Shown here one piece after another: positions 42,801-50,611 of a stretch of 50,611 nt of DNA; positions within the stretch are counted from its first letter, which is position 1; each line of letters starts with the position of its first letter. The position numbers were made by a program, and so were the translations under genes. The stretch comes from Mycobacterium sp. GA-2829. Lineage in GTDB: Bacteria; Actinomycetota; Actinomycetes; Mycobacteriales; Mycobacteriaceae. The stretch is from the NCBI RefSeq assembly GCF_001499965.1, contig NZ_LQIT01000040.1, positions 1 through 50,611 of the forward strand, read 5' to 3'. The notes beneath the pieces are model-generated. The model worked only from the letters and a program-made list of their open reading frames with translations, was not told the DNA's origin and searched no databases.

Positions 42801-43344
42801 TGCCGTTCGCCCAGTCGGCGAGTTGGAGCACCGGACCGGCCGGCGTCGAGGTGAGCAGGAACGCCGACGTGGCATCCGCGACGGCGGCATCGGTGGCCCC
42901 GTCGAGCGACTTCAGCAGCGAGGTCACGGTGCCGCCCGGATTGGCGCCCAGGTTGTAGGAGTCGAGATGCGGCGACGGCGTTCCGTCGAGCACGACGAGG
43001 ACAGGCACTCCCGCGATGTGATTCGCCCCGACGGCGCGGACATCGTCGGGGGATTGCGCGAACGGGGTGGCGTCGGTGCGGTCGGCACGGGCCAGCCGCG
43101 CGACCCAGGTGCCGTCTCCGTCGGTGATCAGCAGGCGGTCGGTCGCATCGTCGTAGGTGAGGTGGTTGATGTCGTGGTATCCCTCGCCGATGACGCGGTG
43201 CTCGTAGCCGTCGGGGACCGGCCGAAGCAGATCGAGCAATGTGAGCCGGCCGCTTCGTTCGCCGACGACGGCGACTTCTCGGGCCGCCGAGTACGCAATG
43301 GACGTGACGTTGGTGAATCCGGTCGCGACGGTGGGTGCGGGCAT
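39844..43344 (-). CDS. Very large M6-like metalloprotease with N-terminal propeller
   Basis: 1166 residues from ATG 43344 (GAGGAGA upstream). The N-terminal ~250 residues look like a beta-propeller (repeated short strand blocks such as REVAVVGERSGRLTLLDLL and DRLLITDGDGTWVARL). The centre carries the zinc site LAHELGHTLQLPDLY: H606-E607-x2-H610-x5-D616, as in immune inhibitor A/M6 proteases. After the protease, a domain around 830-960 resembles CARDB (VIAKVRNRGALPAKDVRASF), and a beta domain (about 1060-1166: GVTGRVLLPNGSPVTRGVVL) resembles carboxypeptidase-regulatory folds. No signal peptide is visible, so location is uncertain. Confidence 0.8.
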   Translation of the reverse strand: MPAPTVATGFTNVTSIAYSAAREVAVVGERSGRLTLLDLLRPVPDGYEHRVIGEGYHDINHLTYDDATDRLLITDGDGTWVARLARADRTDATPFAQSPDDVRAVGANHIAGVPVLVVLDGTPSPHLDSYNLGANPGGTVTSLLKSLDGATDAAVADATSAFLLTSTPAGPVLQLADWANGTASQMSSGTLPFGGHVAALDSDWALVVSKNGSFVCVRRDGTLRRPASAGAGAPVTAVAVTPRGQVLMTTADSVLEDALPTGIRERVLLTMDPNPLFIGGYAPVRIDVTGSGLALEEITLSVDDAAMGAVSPSRDETFDSDHPHLLLTAGWKPGIGEIVARETATGIVVGRTAFEIEPTWHDLDVGPSFCVTGKVHSPVVKPAWGGGEAGVQNIDMFKAPAKWRVAIVLVDTTTNLYPTAAAALNPIRTQWFDHFTGGVTSGGVTRSVAGYFAEVSYGKFSMELVGNTVAGPIHAAGSWDDLFEVETVPDPANPGATLPRRWNPKPDAWKTMVSTLEQANEAAKKVGNPPIVDFAKTDAVAFVVRTVNNPTGANPPTSSSIGRFVWPQQTTMTVKLNGKDATLPMLMMPENWTAIDGRQIYETLAHELGHTLQLPDLYLYPWMNQGLVQRELGEWDLMCNDGGLPQLSLPSRMALGWVPAKEVKAYNFAANNGQPVVETITLQALEAKTIPANSIRGAEIRLAPGRNYYLEFRSRQGMSIGDANLPMGPVVVGTDVVSPKGAQNLDSRVMTMRLEDDPDAVDDTDGRRTQGAFLTVDKNYKEKDFTDGAPKDFIVTTKAIRPDSADIEIRYDSSARPELSIRTWPNGDHQWQSPDIEVRNAKSDADSRWLNVPWAGNPNRVIAKVRNRGALPAKDVRASFSALDFTTNGGKQPPAQPMGSSAPVTIPANSTSELTVDWVPPAQGHYCITVDIPLYEEPGSPELHESSDRDNFAQSNYTKFWSETASPSTRKHFTVKLENPTSKSAVVFPLVKQTMPYYRTYLEHSWLRLGPKQSADLLVMTESLDGDPKFAADINKELLWETPNMLEISGWVNGVCRAQCTGGAAVQVNSGRTTEIREIGFNAEPGVTGRVLLPNGSPVTRGVVLATARYPGEPPHNQIAAHDEVTNSGHFFVYFPGLERGMEVSLNYLGDFSYAPSEAGPVEVDF

Positions 43345-43528
43345 GTCGGTCTCCTCAGTGGGCAGGGACGAGGCTGTGCACCACGGTCGGATCCCCGACG
43401 GCGAAACGCACGAGTAGTCGACTACCTGTTTCCGTCTGCGACCGCGGGAGCAACCCGCGAAACCACCCTCGGCCCGTGTCGAACTGTGTCACGATCCGCT
43501 TCGGCAAACTCGTGGACAGGGGGCGGCG

Positions 43529-45151
43529 ATGGAACGCGTGCCGATGTGGTTGGGGGTCGGCGTGGTCGCCGCGGGTGTCTCGGCGGCGGCACTGGCCGGC
43601 GCCGGGTCTGCCGCCGCGGAATCCGATGACACCGGCCCGTCGGAGCCCACTCGTTCCGAGCAGACCGACCCCGGACCGACTGCGGACACCGGAGGTGACG
43701 CCGACGCCGATGCCGGCACCCTCGACGCCGACACCGACGAGGCCGAGGCCGACGAGAAGCCCGCCGACGAAGAACTGGGCGAGGAAGAGGAGGAGCCGGA
43801 GGAAGAACCCGAGGAAGAGCCCGTCGAAGAACCAGTCGACAAGGAACCGGTTGACGAGGGACCGGTCGAGAACGAACCCGTCGATGTCATCAAGGAGGAG
43901 GAGGCCCTCCCTGCCGAGGACACCGTCGCGGTCGCGGCAGTGAGCCGCCGCGAATCCGTCGCGCCGACAACCGAACTCGCCGGTCCTACGCTGTCGGTAC
44001 CGAAACTGCCGACGCCGCTGCCGTCACCGTTCCCGTACCTCGACCAGCTGCCCCCGGTCTTCAAGGCCTTCGGCTCCGTCGTCTTCGACGTCCTCGGCAC
44101 CGTCACCAAGGTCTTCACCGGCCCACCCCAACTCCCGCCCGGCAGCACCGTCACCGTGCGCACCTCGATCCTCGAGATCGACGGCCGCCGCGTGAGCGCG
44201 GACTGGTACTTCCCCGACACCGACGAAGCCCCGACGCGAATCATCTACCTGCAGCACGGGTTCCTCGCCAACGGCACGATGTACAGCCACACCGCGGCGT
44301 ACCTCGCCGAACGCACCAACAGCGTGGTCGTCGCGCCGACCCTGACCTCGAATCCTTTCCGGCCTGACGGGTTCTGGCTCGGAGGCGACCCCATGTACCA
44401 GGCCGTCGCCGAACTGTTCACCGGCGACCGGGAGGCGCTCAACGACAGCGCGGCCGCCGCCGGAGTCACCACCCGCTACGGTGCCGACGCCGTCCTGCCC
44501 AGCGCGTTCATCCTGGTCGGCCACTCGCTCGGCGGCGGACTCGTCGCCGGGGTGTCCGGCCACTACGCCCGATTCGTCACCACCCGCGGCGAGGAGAACC
44601 ACCTCGCCGGGGTCATCTCACTCGACGGTGTCCCGCCCCGCGACGACATCGTGCGCAACTCGCTCGAGGCGCTCGACGCCACCGGCGATTACGTCCCGTT
44701 CCTCGAACTCCACGCGCCGACCAACTACCTCAACTCCACCAGCAACATCACCCAGGCCCTGGACGCCGGACGCGCGGGCAAGTTCCACGGCGTCGAACTC
44801 GTCGACGGCGTGCACATGGATGCCATGATCGGCGGGAACCCGATCATCCAGCTCTCCGCCTACCTGGTCGCCGGCATTCCGAAACCCCAGAATCCCGGTG
44901 CCGCACAGCTTTTGATGGCCGGCTGGGTCAACGACATGTTCGCGGGCCGCATCGACGCGGAGACCGGCACCTGCGTCGGCGACGATTGCGCCGGCACCTA
45001 TGGGCCGCCCGGCTCGCGGGTCGGCATCCCGACACCGAAGGGCAGGGCGACGGCCACAGTGCTGGGCGTGCCCGTCGCGACCACCCGTCCGTCGGTCATC
45101 CCGCCGTCACTCTGGCAGCCCACCCGCAGCCTGCTGCTGCGGGTGGCCTAA
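43529..45151 (+). CDS. Exported alpha/beta hydrolase with acidic Pro-rich region
   Basis: 540 residues. A signal sequence (about 5-28, ending SAAAES) leads into a ~100-residue stretch rich in Asp, Glu and Pro (about 30-132, with runs such as EEEEEPEEEPEEEPVEEP). The catalytic hydrolase domain follows (about 195-480): YLQHGFLANGTMYSHT, nucleophile elbow LVGHSLGGGL with Ser333, and catalytic His in VDGVHMDAM. The low-complexity region is a probable wall-spanning linker or cation-binding tail. Related to mycobacterial secreted lipases; substrate unknown. Confidence 0.85.
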   Translation: MERVPMWLGVGVVAAGVSAAALAGAGSAAAESDDTGPSEPTRSEQTDPGPTADTGGDADADAGTLDADTDEAEADEKPADEELGEEEEEPEEEPEEEPVEEPVDKEPVDEGPVENEPVDVIKEEEALPAEDTVAVAAVSRRESVAPTTELAGPTLSVPKLPTPLPSPFPYLDQLPPVFKAFGSVVFDVLGTVTKVFTGPPQLPPGSTVTVRTSILEIDGRRVSADWYFPDTDEAPTRIIYLQHGFLANGTMYSHTAAYLAERTNSVVVAPTLTSNPFRPDGFWLGGDPMYQAVAELFTGDREALNDSAAAAGVTTRYGADAVLPSAFILVGHSLGGGLVAGVSGHYARFVTTRGEENHLAGVISLDGVPPRDDIVRNSLEALDATGDYVPFLELHAPTNYLNSTSNITQALDAGRAGKFHGVELVDGVHMDAMIGGNPIIQLSAYLVAGIPKPQNPGAAQLLMAGWVNDMFAGRIDAETGTCVGDDCAGTYGPPGSRVGIPTPKGRATATVLGVPVATTRPSVIPPSLWQPTRSLLLRVA

Positions 45152-45936
45152 CCCGCGACCGAGGACCCGTCGACCGGGAAGTCGAAGTAGGTGTCCGGGT
45201 AGGTCTCCGGCTGGAACGTGTAGTGCCACCACTCGTTCTCGTAGTTCTCGAAGCCCTGCCGCTCGAGACCCTCCTTCAACAACAGCCGGTTCTCGAGCTG
45301 CTCACCCTGCACCCGCGGATCGAGCGTGTGTGCCAGCGTGTCGAAGCAGTCGTACCCCGTGCCCATGTCGATCGTGTTGTCACCGAAGCGTTGCGCGACC
45401 GGGGCGGCGCAGTCCACCAGCGGCTGTCCCGGCACGTACGACGCCTCCGCACGCGCGGGCAGCGCGACGAGGGTGAGGTCGACAGTGCTGCCGCGGCTGT
45501 GCCCGGACTGTTCGGCGATGTACCCGTCGGCGAACAGCTGCGACTTGTCGACCCGCGGATAGAACCCGGCCTTCATCCGCTGATCCGGCACATCCTTCGC
45601 CCACGCGACGAAGTCGTTCACCGCACGCTGCGGCCGGTAACAGTCGTAGACCTTCAAGGAGTACCCCTGCTCGACGAACTCCCGCTGCGCGCGCTGCAGC
45701 GCCTCGGCCGCGGGCCGGGTGATCAGGCACAGCGGCGCGAGGTACCCGTCGACGGGGTCGCCGGTGAAGTTGTGTGGGGTGACGTAGCGGATGTCGGACA
45801 GGATCGTGGGGTCCACCTCGTTCAACGCCACGAAATTCGCCGGAGCCGTCGGTTCGGGTTGTGCGGCGGCGACCGGAGCCGTCACGATGGCGGCGGCGAG
45901 AAGGGCTGCGGGCATGAGGCGCGAGACGTCCGGCAT
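45148..45936 (-). CDS. D-alanyl-D-alanine dipeptidase (VanX family), exported
   Basis: 262 residues. Signal peptide (about 1-25, ending APVAAAQP). VanX landmarks: YDCYRPQRAV with the transition-state Arg101, zinc ligands H146 and D153 in SGHSRGSTVD, and catalytic Glu235 with zinc ligand H238 in NEWWHY. Secreted VanX homologues in mycobacteria recycle or trim D-Ala-D-Ala released from the wall rather than conferring glycopeptide resistance. No vanH/vanA genes are near. Stop overlaps the convergent lipase gene by 4 bp. Confidence 0.92.
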   Translation of the reverse strand: MPDVSRLMPAALLAAAIVTAPVAAAQPEPTAPANFVALNEVDPTILSDIRYVTPHNFTGDPVDGYLAPLCLITRPAAEALQRAQREFVEQGYSLKVYDCYRPQRAVNDFVAWAKDVPDQRMKAGFYPRVDKSQLFADGYIAEQSGHSRGSTVDLTLVALPARAEASYVPGQPLVDCAAPVAQRFGDNTIDMGTGYDCFDTLAHTLDPRVQGEQLENRLLLKEGLERQGFENYENEWWHYTFQPETYPDTYFDFPVDGSSVAG

Positions 45937-46077
45937 CCCCTCATTGCACCACTACGTCTCGCCCGATGGTGAGCGGAAAGTGAATCGGCGATGTACAACT
46001 AACTCCCAGATCGTCGACCACACCGCTCGAGGCTGGCACCGCAACGGCGCGGATCACCTCCGAAGAACAGGAACCGC

Positions 46078-47508
46078 ATGTCCGCTGTCGCCGCCGGCGA
46101 GCACCTGCCCGAAATCGCCGAGAAGTTCGAATCCGAACTCTCCGTGATCCCCGAGTCCGCGCGCACCACCGACGTGCGCGGGCAGTTCTGGATCTGGGCG
46201 GGTGCCAACATCGCGCCGATCAACTGGGTGCTCGGTGCGCTCGGCGTCTCGATGGGGCTCGGCATGTGGGAGACCATCGCCGTGCTGGCCGTGGGCAACC
46301 TGATCGGGATGTCGCTGTTCGGGCTGTTCGTCGTGATCGGGCAGCGCACCGGTCTGACCGGGATGGTGCTCGCCCGCGCGGTGTTCGGCCGCCGCGGCGG
46401 CTACGTACCGGCGGCCGTGCAGGCCCTGGTGTGTATGGGCTGGTGCGCGGTCAACACGTGGATCGTGCTCGACCTCGTCATGGCGCTGCTCGGCCGCATC
46501 GGCCTCGTCGACCCGGACAACGCCGCGGTCGGGCCCCGCATCGCCGTCGCCGCGGTCATCATGGTCATCCAGGTGGTGATCGCCTGGTTCGGCTACCGCG
46601 TGATCACGGCGTTCGAACGCTGGACGGTCCCGCCCACGATCGCCGTGCTGGTCGCCATGACCGGCGTCGCGTGGATCGGACTCGACGTCGACTGGGGTTA
46701 CGCCGGCGACCCGTCGCTCACCACGGGTCAGCACATCGCGGCGCTGAGCGCGGTCATGACCGCGATCGGGATCGGTTGGGGTATCACCTGGTTCGGTTAC
46801 GCCGGTGATTACTCGCGGTTCGTGTCCACCTCGGTGCCGTCGTACAAACTCTTCCTCACCAGCGCGCTCGGACAGTTCCTCCCGGTGCTGTGGTTGGGCG
46901 CGCTCGGCGCGACGTTGGCGACGCTGAGCACCTCGACCGATCCGGGCGAGATCATCGTCGACGCCTACGGCGCCCTCGCGATCCCGGTGCTACTGCTGGT
47001 TGTGCACGGCCCGCTGGCCACCAACATCCTCAACATCTACACCTGCGCGGTGTCCACGCAGGCGCTCGACATCCGCGTCGACCGCCGGGTGCTCAACCTG
47101 GTCATCGGCGCGGTCGCGATGGTGATCGTCGTGCTGTTCGTCCTCAACGGGGACTTCGCCGCCACCATCGACGCCTGGCTGGTCGGCATCGTCGGGTGGT
47201 TGTCGCCGTGGGCGGCGGTGATGCTCGTGCACTGGTTCTACGTCGCCCGCAGAGAGGTCGACGCCGAGGCGCTCGTGGCCCCGGCCAGCGCGGGTCTGGT
47301 GCCGTTGGTGCGGCCGACGGCGTTGGTGTCGCTGGCCATCGGCATCGTGTTCACCTGGCTGTTCATGTACGGCATGATCCCGCTGCTGCAGGGCCCGATC
47401 GCCAGTGCGCTCGGCGGTGTCGACCTGTCCTGGTTGGCCGGCGGAACCGCCGCGGCGACAACTTATCTCGTGCTCGAGACGATCCGGGGCAGGCAACCGG
47501 CCAAATGA
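46078..47508 (+). CDS. NCS1 family nucleobase permease (cytosine/purine)
   Basis: 476 residues, about 12 TM helices. ARTTDVRGQFWIWAGANIAP at the start is the first-helix motif of cytosine-purine permeases (PF02133); GITWFGYAGDYSRFV and TNILNIYTCAVSTQAL are family hallmarks (helix 6 and 8). Imports a nucleobase, hydantoin or related compound with Na+ or H+. No catabolic gene is adjacent, so the substrate is open. Start by ATG 46078, with GAAGAACAGGAACC upstream. Confidence 0.9.
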   Translation: MSAVAAGEHLPEIAEKFESELSVIPESARTTDVRGQFWIWAGANIAPINWVLGALGVSMGLGMWETIAVLAVGNLIGMSLFGLFVVIGQRTGLTGMVLARAVFGRRGGYVPAAVQALVCMGWCAVNTWIVLDLVMALLGRIGLVDPDNAAVGPRIAVAAVIMVIQVVIAWFGYRVITAFERWTVPPTIAVLVAMTGVAWIGLDVDWGYAGDPSLTTGQHIAALSAVMTAIGIGWGITWFGYAGDYSRFVSTSVPSYKLFLTSALGQFLPVLWLGALGATLATLSTSTDPGEIIVDAYGALAIPVLLLVVHGPLATNILNIYTCAVSTQALDIRVDRRVLNLVIGAVAMVIVVLFVLNGDFAATIDAWLVGIVGWLSPWAAVMLVHWFYVARREVDAEALVAPASAGLVPLVRPTALVSLAIGIVFTWLFMYGMIPLLQGPIASALGGVDLSWLAGGTAAATTYLVLETIRGRQPAK

Positions 47509-47517
47509 CAGCGCGCC

Positions 47518-48172
47518 TCAGGCGATGCGCAGCGCCTCGGCGAGGTGGGTGAGCACCGCGAGGTGCTCGTCGACGGTGCGCAGTCCGGCGCCCATCGTGT
47601 TCACCGACGCGTGTGAGGCGCCGGCGGCGTCCCACGCCTGGAGTGCCGAGACCGTGGCGTCGTCGTCGCCGCGCCAGCCCCGCACCGGTCACCCGGTGGA
47701 AGTCGCCCTCGAACGTCACGGTGGAATGGGTCCGGAGCTGCCGGAGCAGGTCGATCTGCTCGTCCGAGCGCTTACCGCGGTTCGTGAAATCCTCACCGAG
47801 CGCCTCGTATTCGACCGGGTTCCACCCCACGCCAACACCGAACCGCAACCGCCCGCCGCTGAGCAGGTCGACCTCGGCGGCCTGTTTGGCCACCAGCGCG
47901 GTCTGCCGCTGCGGCAGGATGATCACCCCGGTGACCAGTTCGACCGCCCGGGTGACACCCGCCAGGTAGCCGAACATGACCAGCGGCTCGTGGAAGGTGG
48001 TGTGCACGTCGTAGGGCCCGGCCCTGTCCCGGTGCACCTCGGGGTCGGCGCCGACGACGTGGTCGTAGGCCAGGATGTGGCGGTAGCCGAGCCCCTCGAC
48101 CCGCTCTGTGATCGACCCGAACGCCGCGGTGCCCGATACGGCCGTGATTAGAGTGACGTGGGTGGACAACAC
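47518..48172 (-). pseudogene. LLM class (F420-type) oxidoreductase with internal deletion
   Basis: From about 48170 the minus strand encodes a luciferase-like monooxygenase N-terminus (VEGLGYRHILAYDHVVGAD, LVTGVIILPQRQTALVAKQA, GGRLRFGVGVGWNPVEYEAL), up to about residue 162 (FEGDFHRVTGAGL). Then the frame changes: the C-terminal end LQAWDAAGASHASVNTMGAG and HLAVLTHLAEALRIA with stop at 47518-47520 lies in another frame. The central portion expected in the family (about 80-100 residues) is deleted. The 5' end overlaps the divergent acyltransferase start, leaving no room for a promoter. Not expected to give an active enzyme. Confidence 0.75.
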
Positions 48173-49517
48173 GCTCGCCTACATCGACCAGGCATCGTTT
48201 CTCGGGCTGCGGGCGCTCGGCCGGGGACCGCTCATCCAGTTCACCTGGGTCTACGAGCGGTCCGTCGACCTCGAGGGCCTGCGCCGTTTCCACCGCAACC
48301 TCGGACACGGTCTGCTGGGCCGCCGCGTCGAACGGTCACCGCTGCCGTTCGGCCGGCACCGCTGGGTCGCCGACACCGGACCCGCCGACCTGGACGTCGC
48401 CGCCGCCGACCGGCCCCGCCACGACGTGTGGACGTGGGCCGATGAACGCGCCGACATGCCCATCGACCCCGAACACGGCCCGCAGTGGCATCTCGGCGTC
48501 CAACCCCTGATCGGCGGCGGGGCCGCGGTCAGCCTGGTGGTCTCGCACACCACCGGCGACGGGCTGGCGATCTGCGAAGCGGTCACCGACGCCGCCACCG
48601 GCGTGCGGCGCGACCTCGGCTACCCGCTGCCGTCGACGCGCGGCCGCAGAGCGGCGATGGTTGAGGACGCCCGACAGGCGGTGCGCGCGATCCCCGACAT
48701 GGGCCGTGCGGTGGCCGCCACCGTCCGCGTCGCCCGGTCCCAGCGCGACGATCTGGCGTCGTCGATGTCCTCGGCCCGCGCACAGACGGTGACGAGCGAG
48801 GACCGTACCGTCGTCGCTCCGTGCGCGGTGGCGCTGGTCGGCATCGATCAGTGGGATGCGCGCGCGAAAGAGTTGGGCGGCAACAGCAATTCGCTGCTGG
48901 CCGGGCTGGCGGCGCGCATCGGATACCTGCTCGGCCGCACCGACGACGCCGGTGAGGTGACGCTGTCGTACCCGGTCAGCGAGCGGGTCGCGGGCGACAC
49001 CCGCGGCAACGCGCTGACCGAGGCGCGGATGAAGGCGGATCCGGTGCAGGTGATCACGGATCTGAAGCCGTTGCGCGCCACCATGAGACAGGAGTTCGCC
49101 GCACTGCGCGACAACCCGAACCAGCTGCTCGAACCGCTGCCGCTGACACCGCTGACCCCGCGGGTGCTGGTGCGCCGACTGGAGTCGATGATCGTCGAAC
49201 GCGGTGCCCCCGTCGGCTGCTCGAACCTCGGTGACCTCGACCCCGCGGTGAACCGGCCCGACGGGACCGACGCGGTGTTCATGGCGCCGCGCATCGTCGA
49301 GCCGAAGATCACCACGACGATCCTCGACCGGTCGGGCGGACTGCTGTTCCTCGGGTCGTGCCGGCTCAACGGGCTGGTGACGGTCACCGTCGCCGCGTGG
49401 CGGCCCGGCGGCCACAACACCAAGGACGCCCTGCGCGACGTGGTCGTCCAGGCATTGGGCGATCTCGGCCTCACCGGCACCGTCGAACCCGAACCTCACG
49501 ATCTCCGCAAGGTCTGA
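48153..49517 (+). CDS. WS/DGAT-like acyltransferase with altered active-site motif
   Basis: About 454 residues from GTG 48153; GTG 48162 is an alternative and neither has a clear ribosome site. It has the N-terminal YIDQASFLGLRALGRGPLIQ start and a C-terminal DUF1298-like part (SNLGDLDPAVN, VVQALGDL) of wax ester synthase/diacylglycerol acyltransferases. The catalytic HHxxxDG of the family is replaced by SHTTGDG (131-137): the second His and the DG remain, but the first His is Ser. It may still act as an acyltransferase or be a lipid-binding relative. Next to it lies an antigen 85 homologue. Confidence 0.75.
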   Translation: MTWVDNTLAYIDQASFLGLRALGRGPLIQFTWVYERSVDLEGLRRFHRNLGHGLLGRRVERSPLPFGRHRWVADTGPADLDVAAADRPRHDVWTWADERADMPIDPEHGPQWHLGVQPLIGGGAAVSLVVSHTTGDGLAICEAVTDAATGVRRDLGYPLPSTRGRRAAMVEDARQAVRAIPDMGRAVAATVRVARSQRDDLASSMSSARAQTVTSEDRTVVAPCAVALVGIDQWDARAKELGGNSNSLLAGLAARIGYLLGRTDDAGEVTLSYPVSERVAGDTRGNALTEARMKADPVQVITDLKPLRATMRQEFAALRDNPNQLLEPLPLTPLTPRVLVRRLESMIVERGAPVGCSNLGDLDPAVNRPDGTDAVFMAPRIVEPKITTTILDRSGGLLFLGSCRLNGLVTVTVAAWRPGGHNTKDALRDVVVQALGDLGLTGTVEPEPHDLRKV

Positions 49518-49616
49518 TAACGACCGGATCAAGGCCCGCGCTGCGTCCGCGGGGCCCCGTCCGCCCGCTGTTAGCGTCCCGACGTCACGCATGTGGAAGA
49601 CGAGGTGGGGTTACCG

Positions 49617-50611
49617 GTGACTTTGCGATTCAGCGGCAGGAGATGGGTCAGGACGGTGGGCGCTGCGCTGCTCACCGCCGCGCTGGCGGTGTCGGTCGGT
49701 GTGGCGCCGAACGCGTCGGCGTACTCGCGCGACGGGTTGCCGATCGAGACGCTCTCGGTGCCGTCGCCAGCGATGGGCCGCGACATCCGCGTCCAATTCC
49801 AGGGCGGCGGACCGCATTCGGTCTACCTGCTCGACGGGCTGCGCGCTCAGGAGGACGCCAACGGCTGGGACATCAACACCGCGGCGTTCGAATGGTTCCA
49901 CGAATCCGGGGTGTCGGTCGTCATGCCGGTCGGCGGACAGTCGAGCTTCTACGCCGACTGGTATCAACCCGCCGCGAACAACGCGGGCACGGTCACCTAC
50001 AAATGGGAGACCTTCCTGACCCAGGAGCTGCCCGCTTGGCTGGCCGCCAACCGCGGACAGGATCCGCGCGGCAATGCCGTTGTCGGACTGTCGATGTCGG
50101 GCAGCGCGGCGCTCAACCTCGCGACCTGGTATCCGGCCCAGTTCGTCTTCGCGAGCTCGCTGTCGGGGTACCTCAACCCGTCCGCGGGGCTGTGGCCGAC
50201 GCTGATCGGCTTCGCGATGCGTGATGCGGGCGGCTTCAACCCCACCGCGATGTGGGGTCCGACCAGTGACATCGCCTGGCAGCGCAACGACCCGACCGTC
50301 AACGTCAGGCGACTGGCCGCCAACGGCACCGCCCTGTGGATCTACTGCGGCGCCGGGGTGATGACCGAACTCGACACCGGCAACGACTTCGGCGGCAATT
50401 TCAGCGCCGGCTACCTGGAGAACATCACGCTGTCGTCGAACAAGGAATTCCAGCAGAAGTACCTCGCCGCGGGCGGGCACAACGCCGTGTTCAACTTCCC
50501 GCCCAAAGGCACGCACAGTTGGGGATACTGGGGCTCGCAGCTGCAGGCGATGAAGCCCGACCTGCTGCGGGTGCTGGGGGGGGGGGTCGCCCCCCCCCCC
50601 CCACCCCCCCC
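49617..50611 (+). CDS. Antigen 85-type mycolyltransferase, 3' end in degraded sequence
   Basis: GTG 49617 (GAGGTGGGG just upstream) opens a frame still running at the window edge. Signal peptide (1-35, ending PNASA), then the mature start YSRDGLPIETLSVPSPAMGR, close to the FSRPGLP start of Ag85. Nucleophile Ser159 in GLSMSGSAALNLA, the family's Glu in YLENI and the His in GTHSWGYWG complete the triad. Antigen 85 enzymes transfer mycolic acids to trehalose and arabinogalactan. From about 50576 the sequence is homopolymer noise, so the true C-terminus, probably within 20 codons, is not visible. Confidence 0.88.
   Translation, partial: MTLRFSGRRWVRTVGAALLTAALAVSVGVAPNASAYSRDGLPIETLSVPSPAMGRDIRVQFQGGGPHSVYLLDGLRAQEDANGWDINTAAFEWFHESGVSVVMPVGGQSSFYADWYQPAANNAGTVTYKWETFLTQELPAWLAANRGQDPRGNAVVGLSMSGSAALNLATWYPAQFVFASSLSGYLNPSAGLWPTLIGFAMRDAGGFNPTAMWGPTSDIAWQRNDPTVNVRRLAANGTALWIYCGAGVMTELDTGNDFGGNFSAGYLENITLSSNKEFQQKYLAAGGHNAVFNFPPKGTHSWGYWGSQLQAMKPDLLRVLGGGVAPPPPPP
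50576..50611. other. Homopolymer run at the end, probable assembly artefact
   Basis: The last 36 bases are a run of G, then TCG, then long runs of C broken by one A. The antigen 85 frame is normal up to VLGG immediately before. This looks like a low-quality contig end and not biology. Confidence 0.85.

Noticed and set aside
43780..43880. CRISPR-like or tandem DNA repeats in the lipase gene
   Set aside because: The repetitive GAGGAAGAACCC-type sequence is low-complexity coding for Glu/Pro; no spacer structure exists.
45148..45936. Vancomycin resistance gene
   Set aside because: A VanX fold alone with a signal peptide and no vanH/vanA neighbours does not give that phenotype; a wall-recycling dipeptidase is more likely.

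Overview
The window is chromosomal DNA from a high-GC actinobacterium, most likely a mycobacterium of the Mycolicibacterium type. Supporting evidence: an antigen 85-type mycolyltransferase at the right end, a WS/DGAT-like acyltransferase, a deazaflavin-type nitroreductase, an LLM oxidoreductase remnant, and a TetR-R2lox pair whose metal ligands fall at the same residue numbers I remember for the M. tuberculosis Rv0233 protein. Start codons are often GTG and many neighbouring genes overlap by 4 bp. The species cannot be fixed from sequence alone.

1-5.4 kb is a recombination hotspot. The window opens in the tail of an IS30-like transposase that cuts into a tyrosine integrase. The integrase ends just before a tRNA-Leu(TAA). 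The 3' half of that tRNA (973-1005) is repeated exactly, 33 bp, at 5372-5404, so the 4.4 kb between the copies reads as an integrated island. It holds two coupled single-TM proteins with a beta-sandwich-like domain, three decayed recombinases, a zinc-ribbon protein and a TIR-like (PF10137-type) nucleotide-binding protein whose own C-terminus looks like the same beta-sandwich. This cargo resembles an uncharacterised defence or signalling cassette.

5.6-19.7 kb holds metabolic operons with visible operators: a MerR regulator divergent from a SnoaL-like/SDR pair; a DeoR regulator divergent from a five-gene operon (FGGY kinase, GlpA-like FAD/2Fe-2S dehydrogenase, second flavoprotein, small membrane protein, EutH-like permease); a TetR-R2lox operon; an MpaB-like oxygenase; and a polar amino-acid ABC importer with a fused binding protein and permease.

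19.7-35 kb carries housekeeping and accessory genes: a large hairpin, a 51-residue acidic protein, an esterase, a ClC channel, a class II amidotransferase, an HD protein, a quinone-oxidoreductase-like enzyme coupled to a cupin lipoprotein, a GlxA-type regulator, a flavin monooxygenase, a divergent pair of envelope enzymes (three LysM domains plus antigen 85-like esterase; amidase plus peptidoglycan-binding domain), a PucR regulator, an amidohydrolase and an MHS-type transporter.

35-50.6 kb carries a Sel1-repeat protein, the complete ectABCD operon for ectoine and hydroxyectoine, a decayed CDF transporter, a very large M6-like metalloprotease, an exported lipase, a VanX-type dipeptidase, an NCS1 permease, a decayed LLM oxidoreductase, a WS/DGAT-like protein with an altered active-site motif and an antigen 85 homologue. 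The last 40 bases are homopolymer noise, probably a contig-end artefact. No gene-free stretch exceeds about 300 bases.
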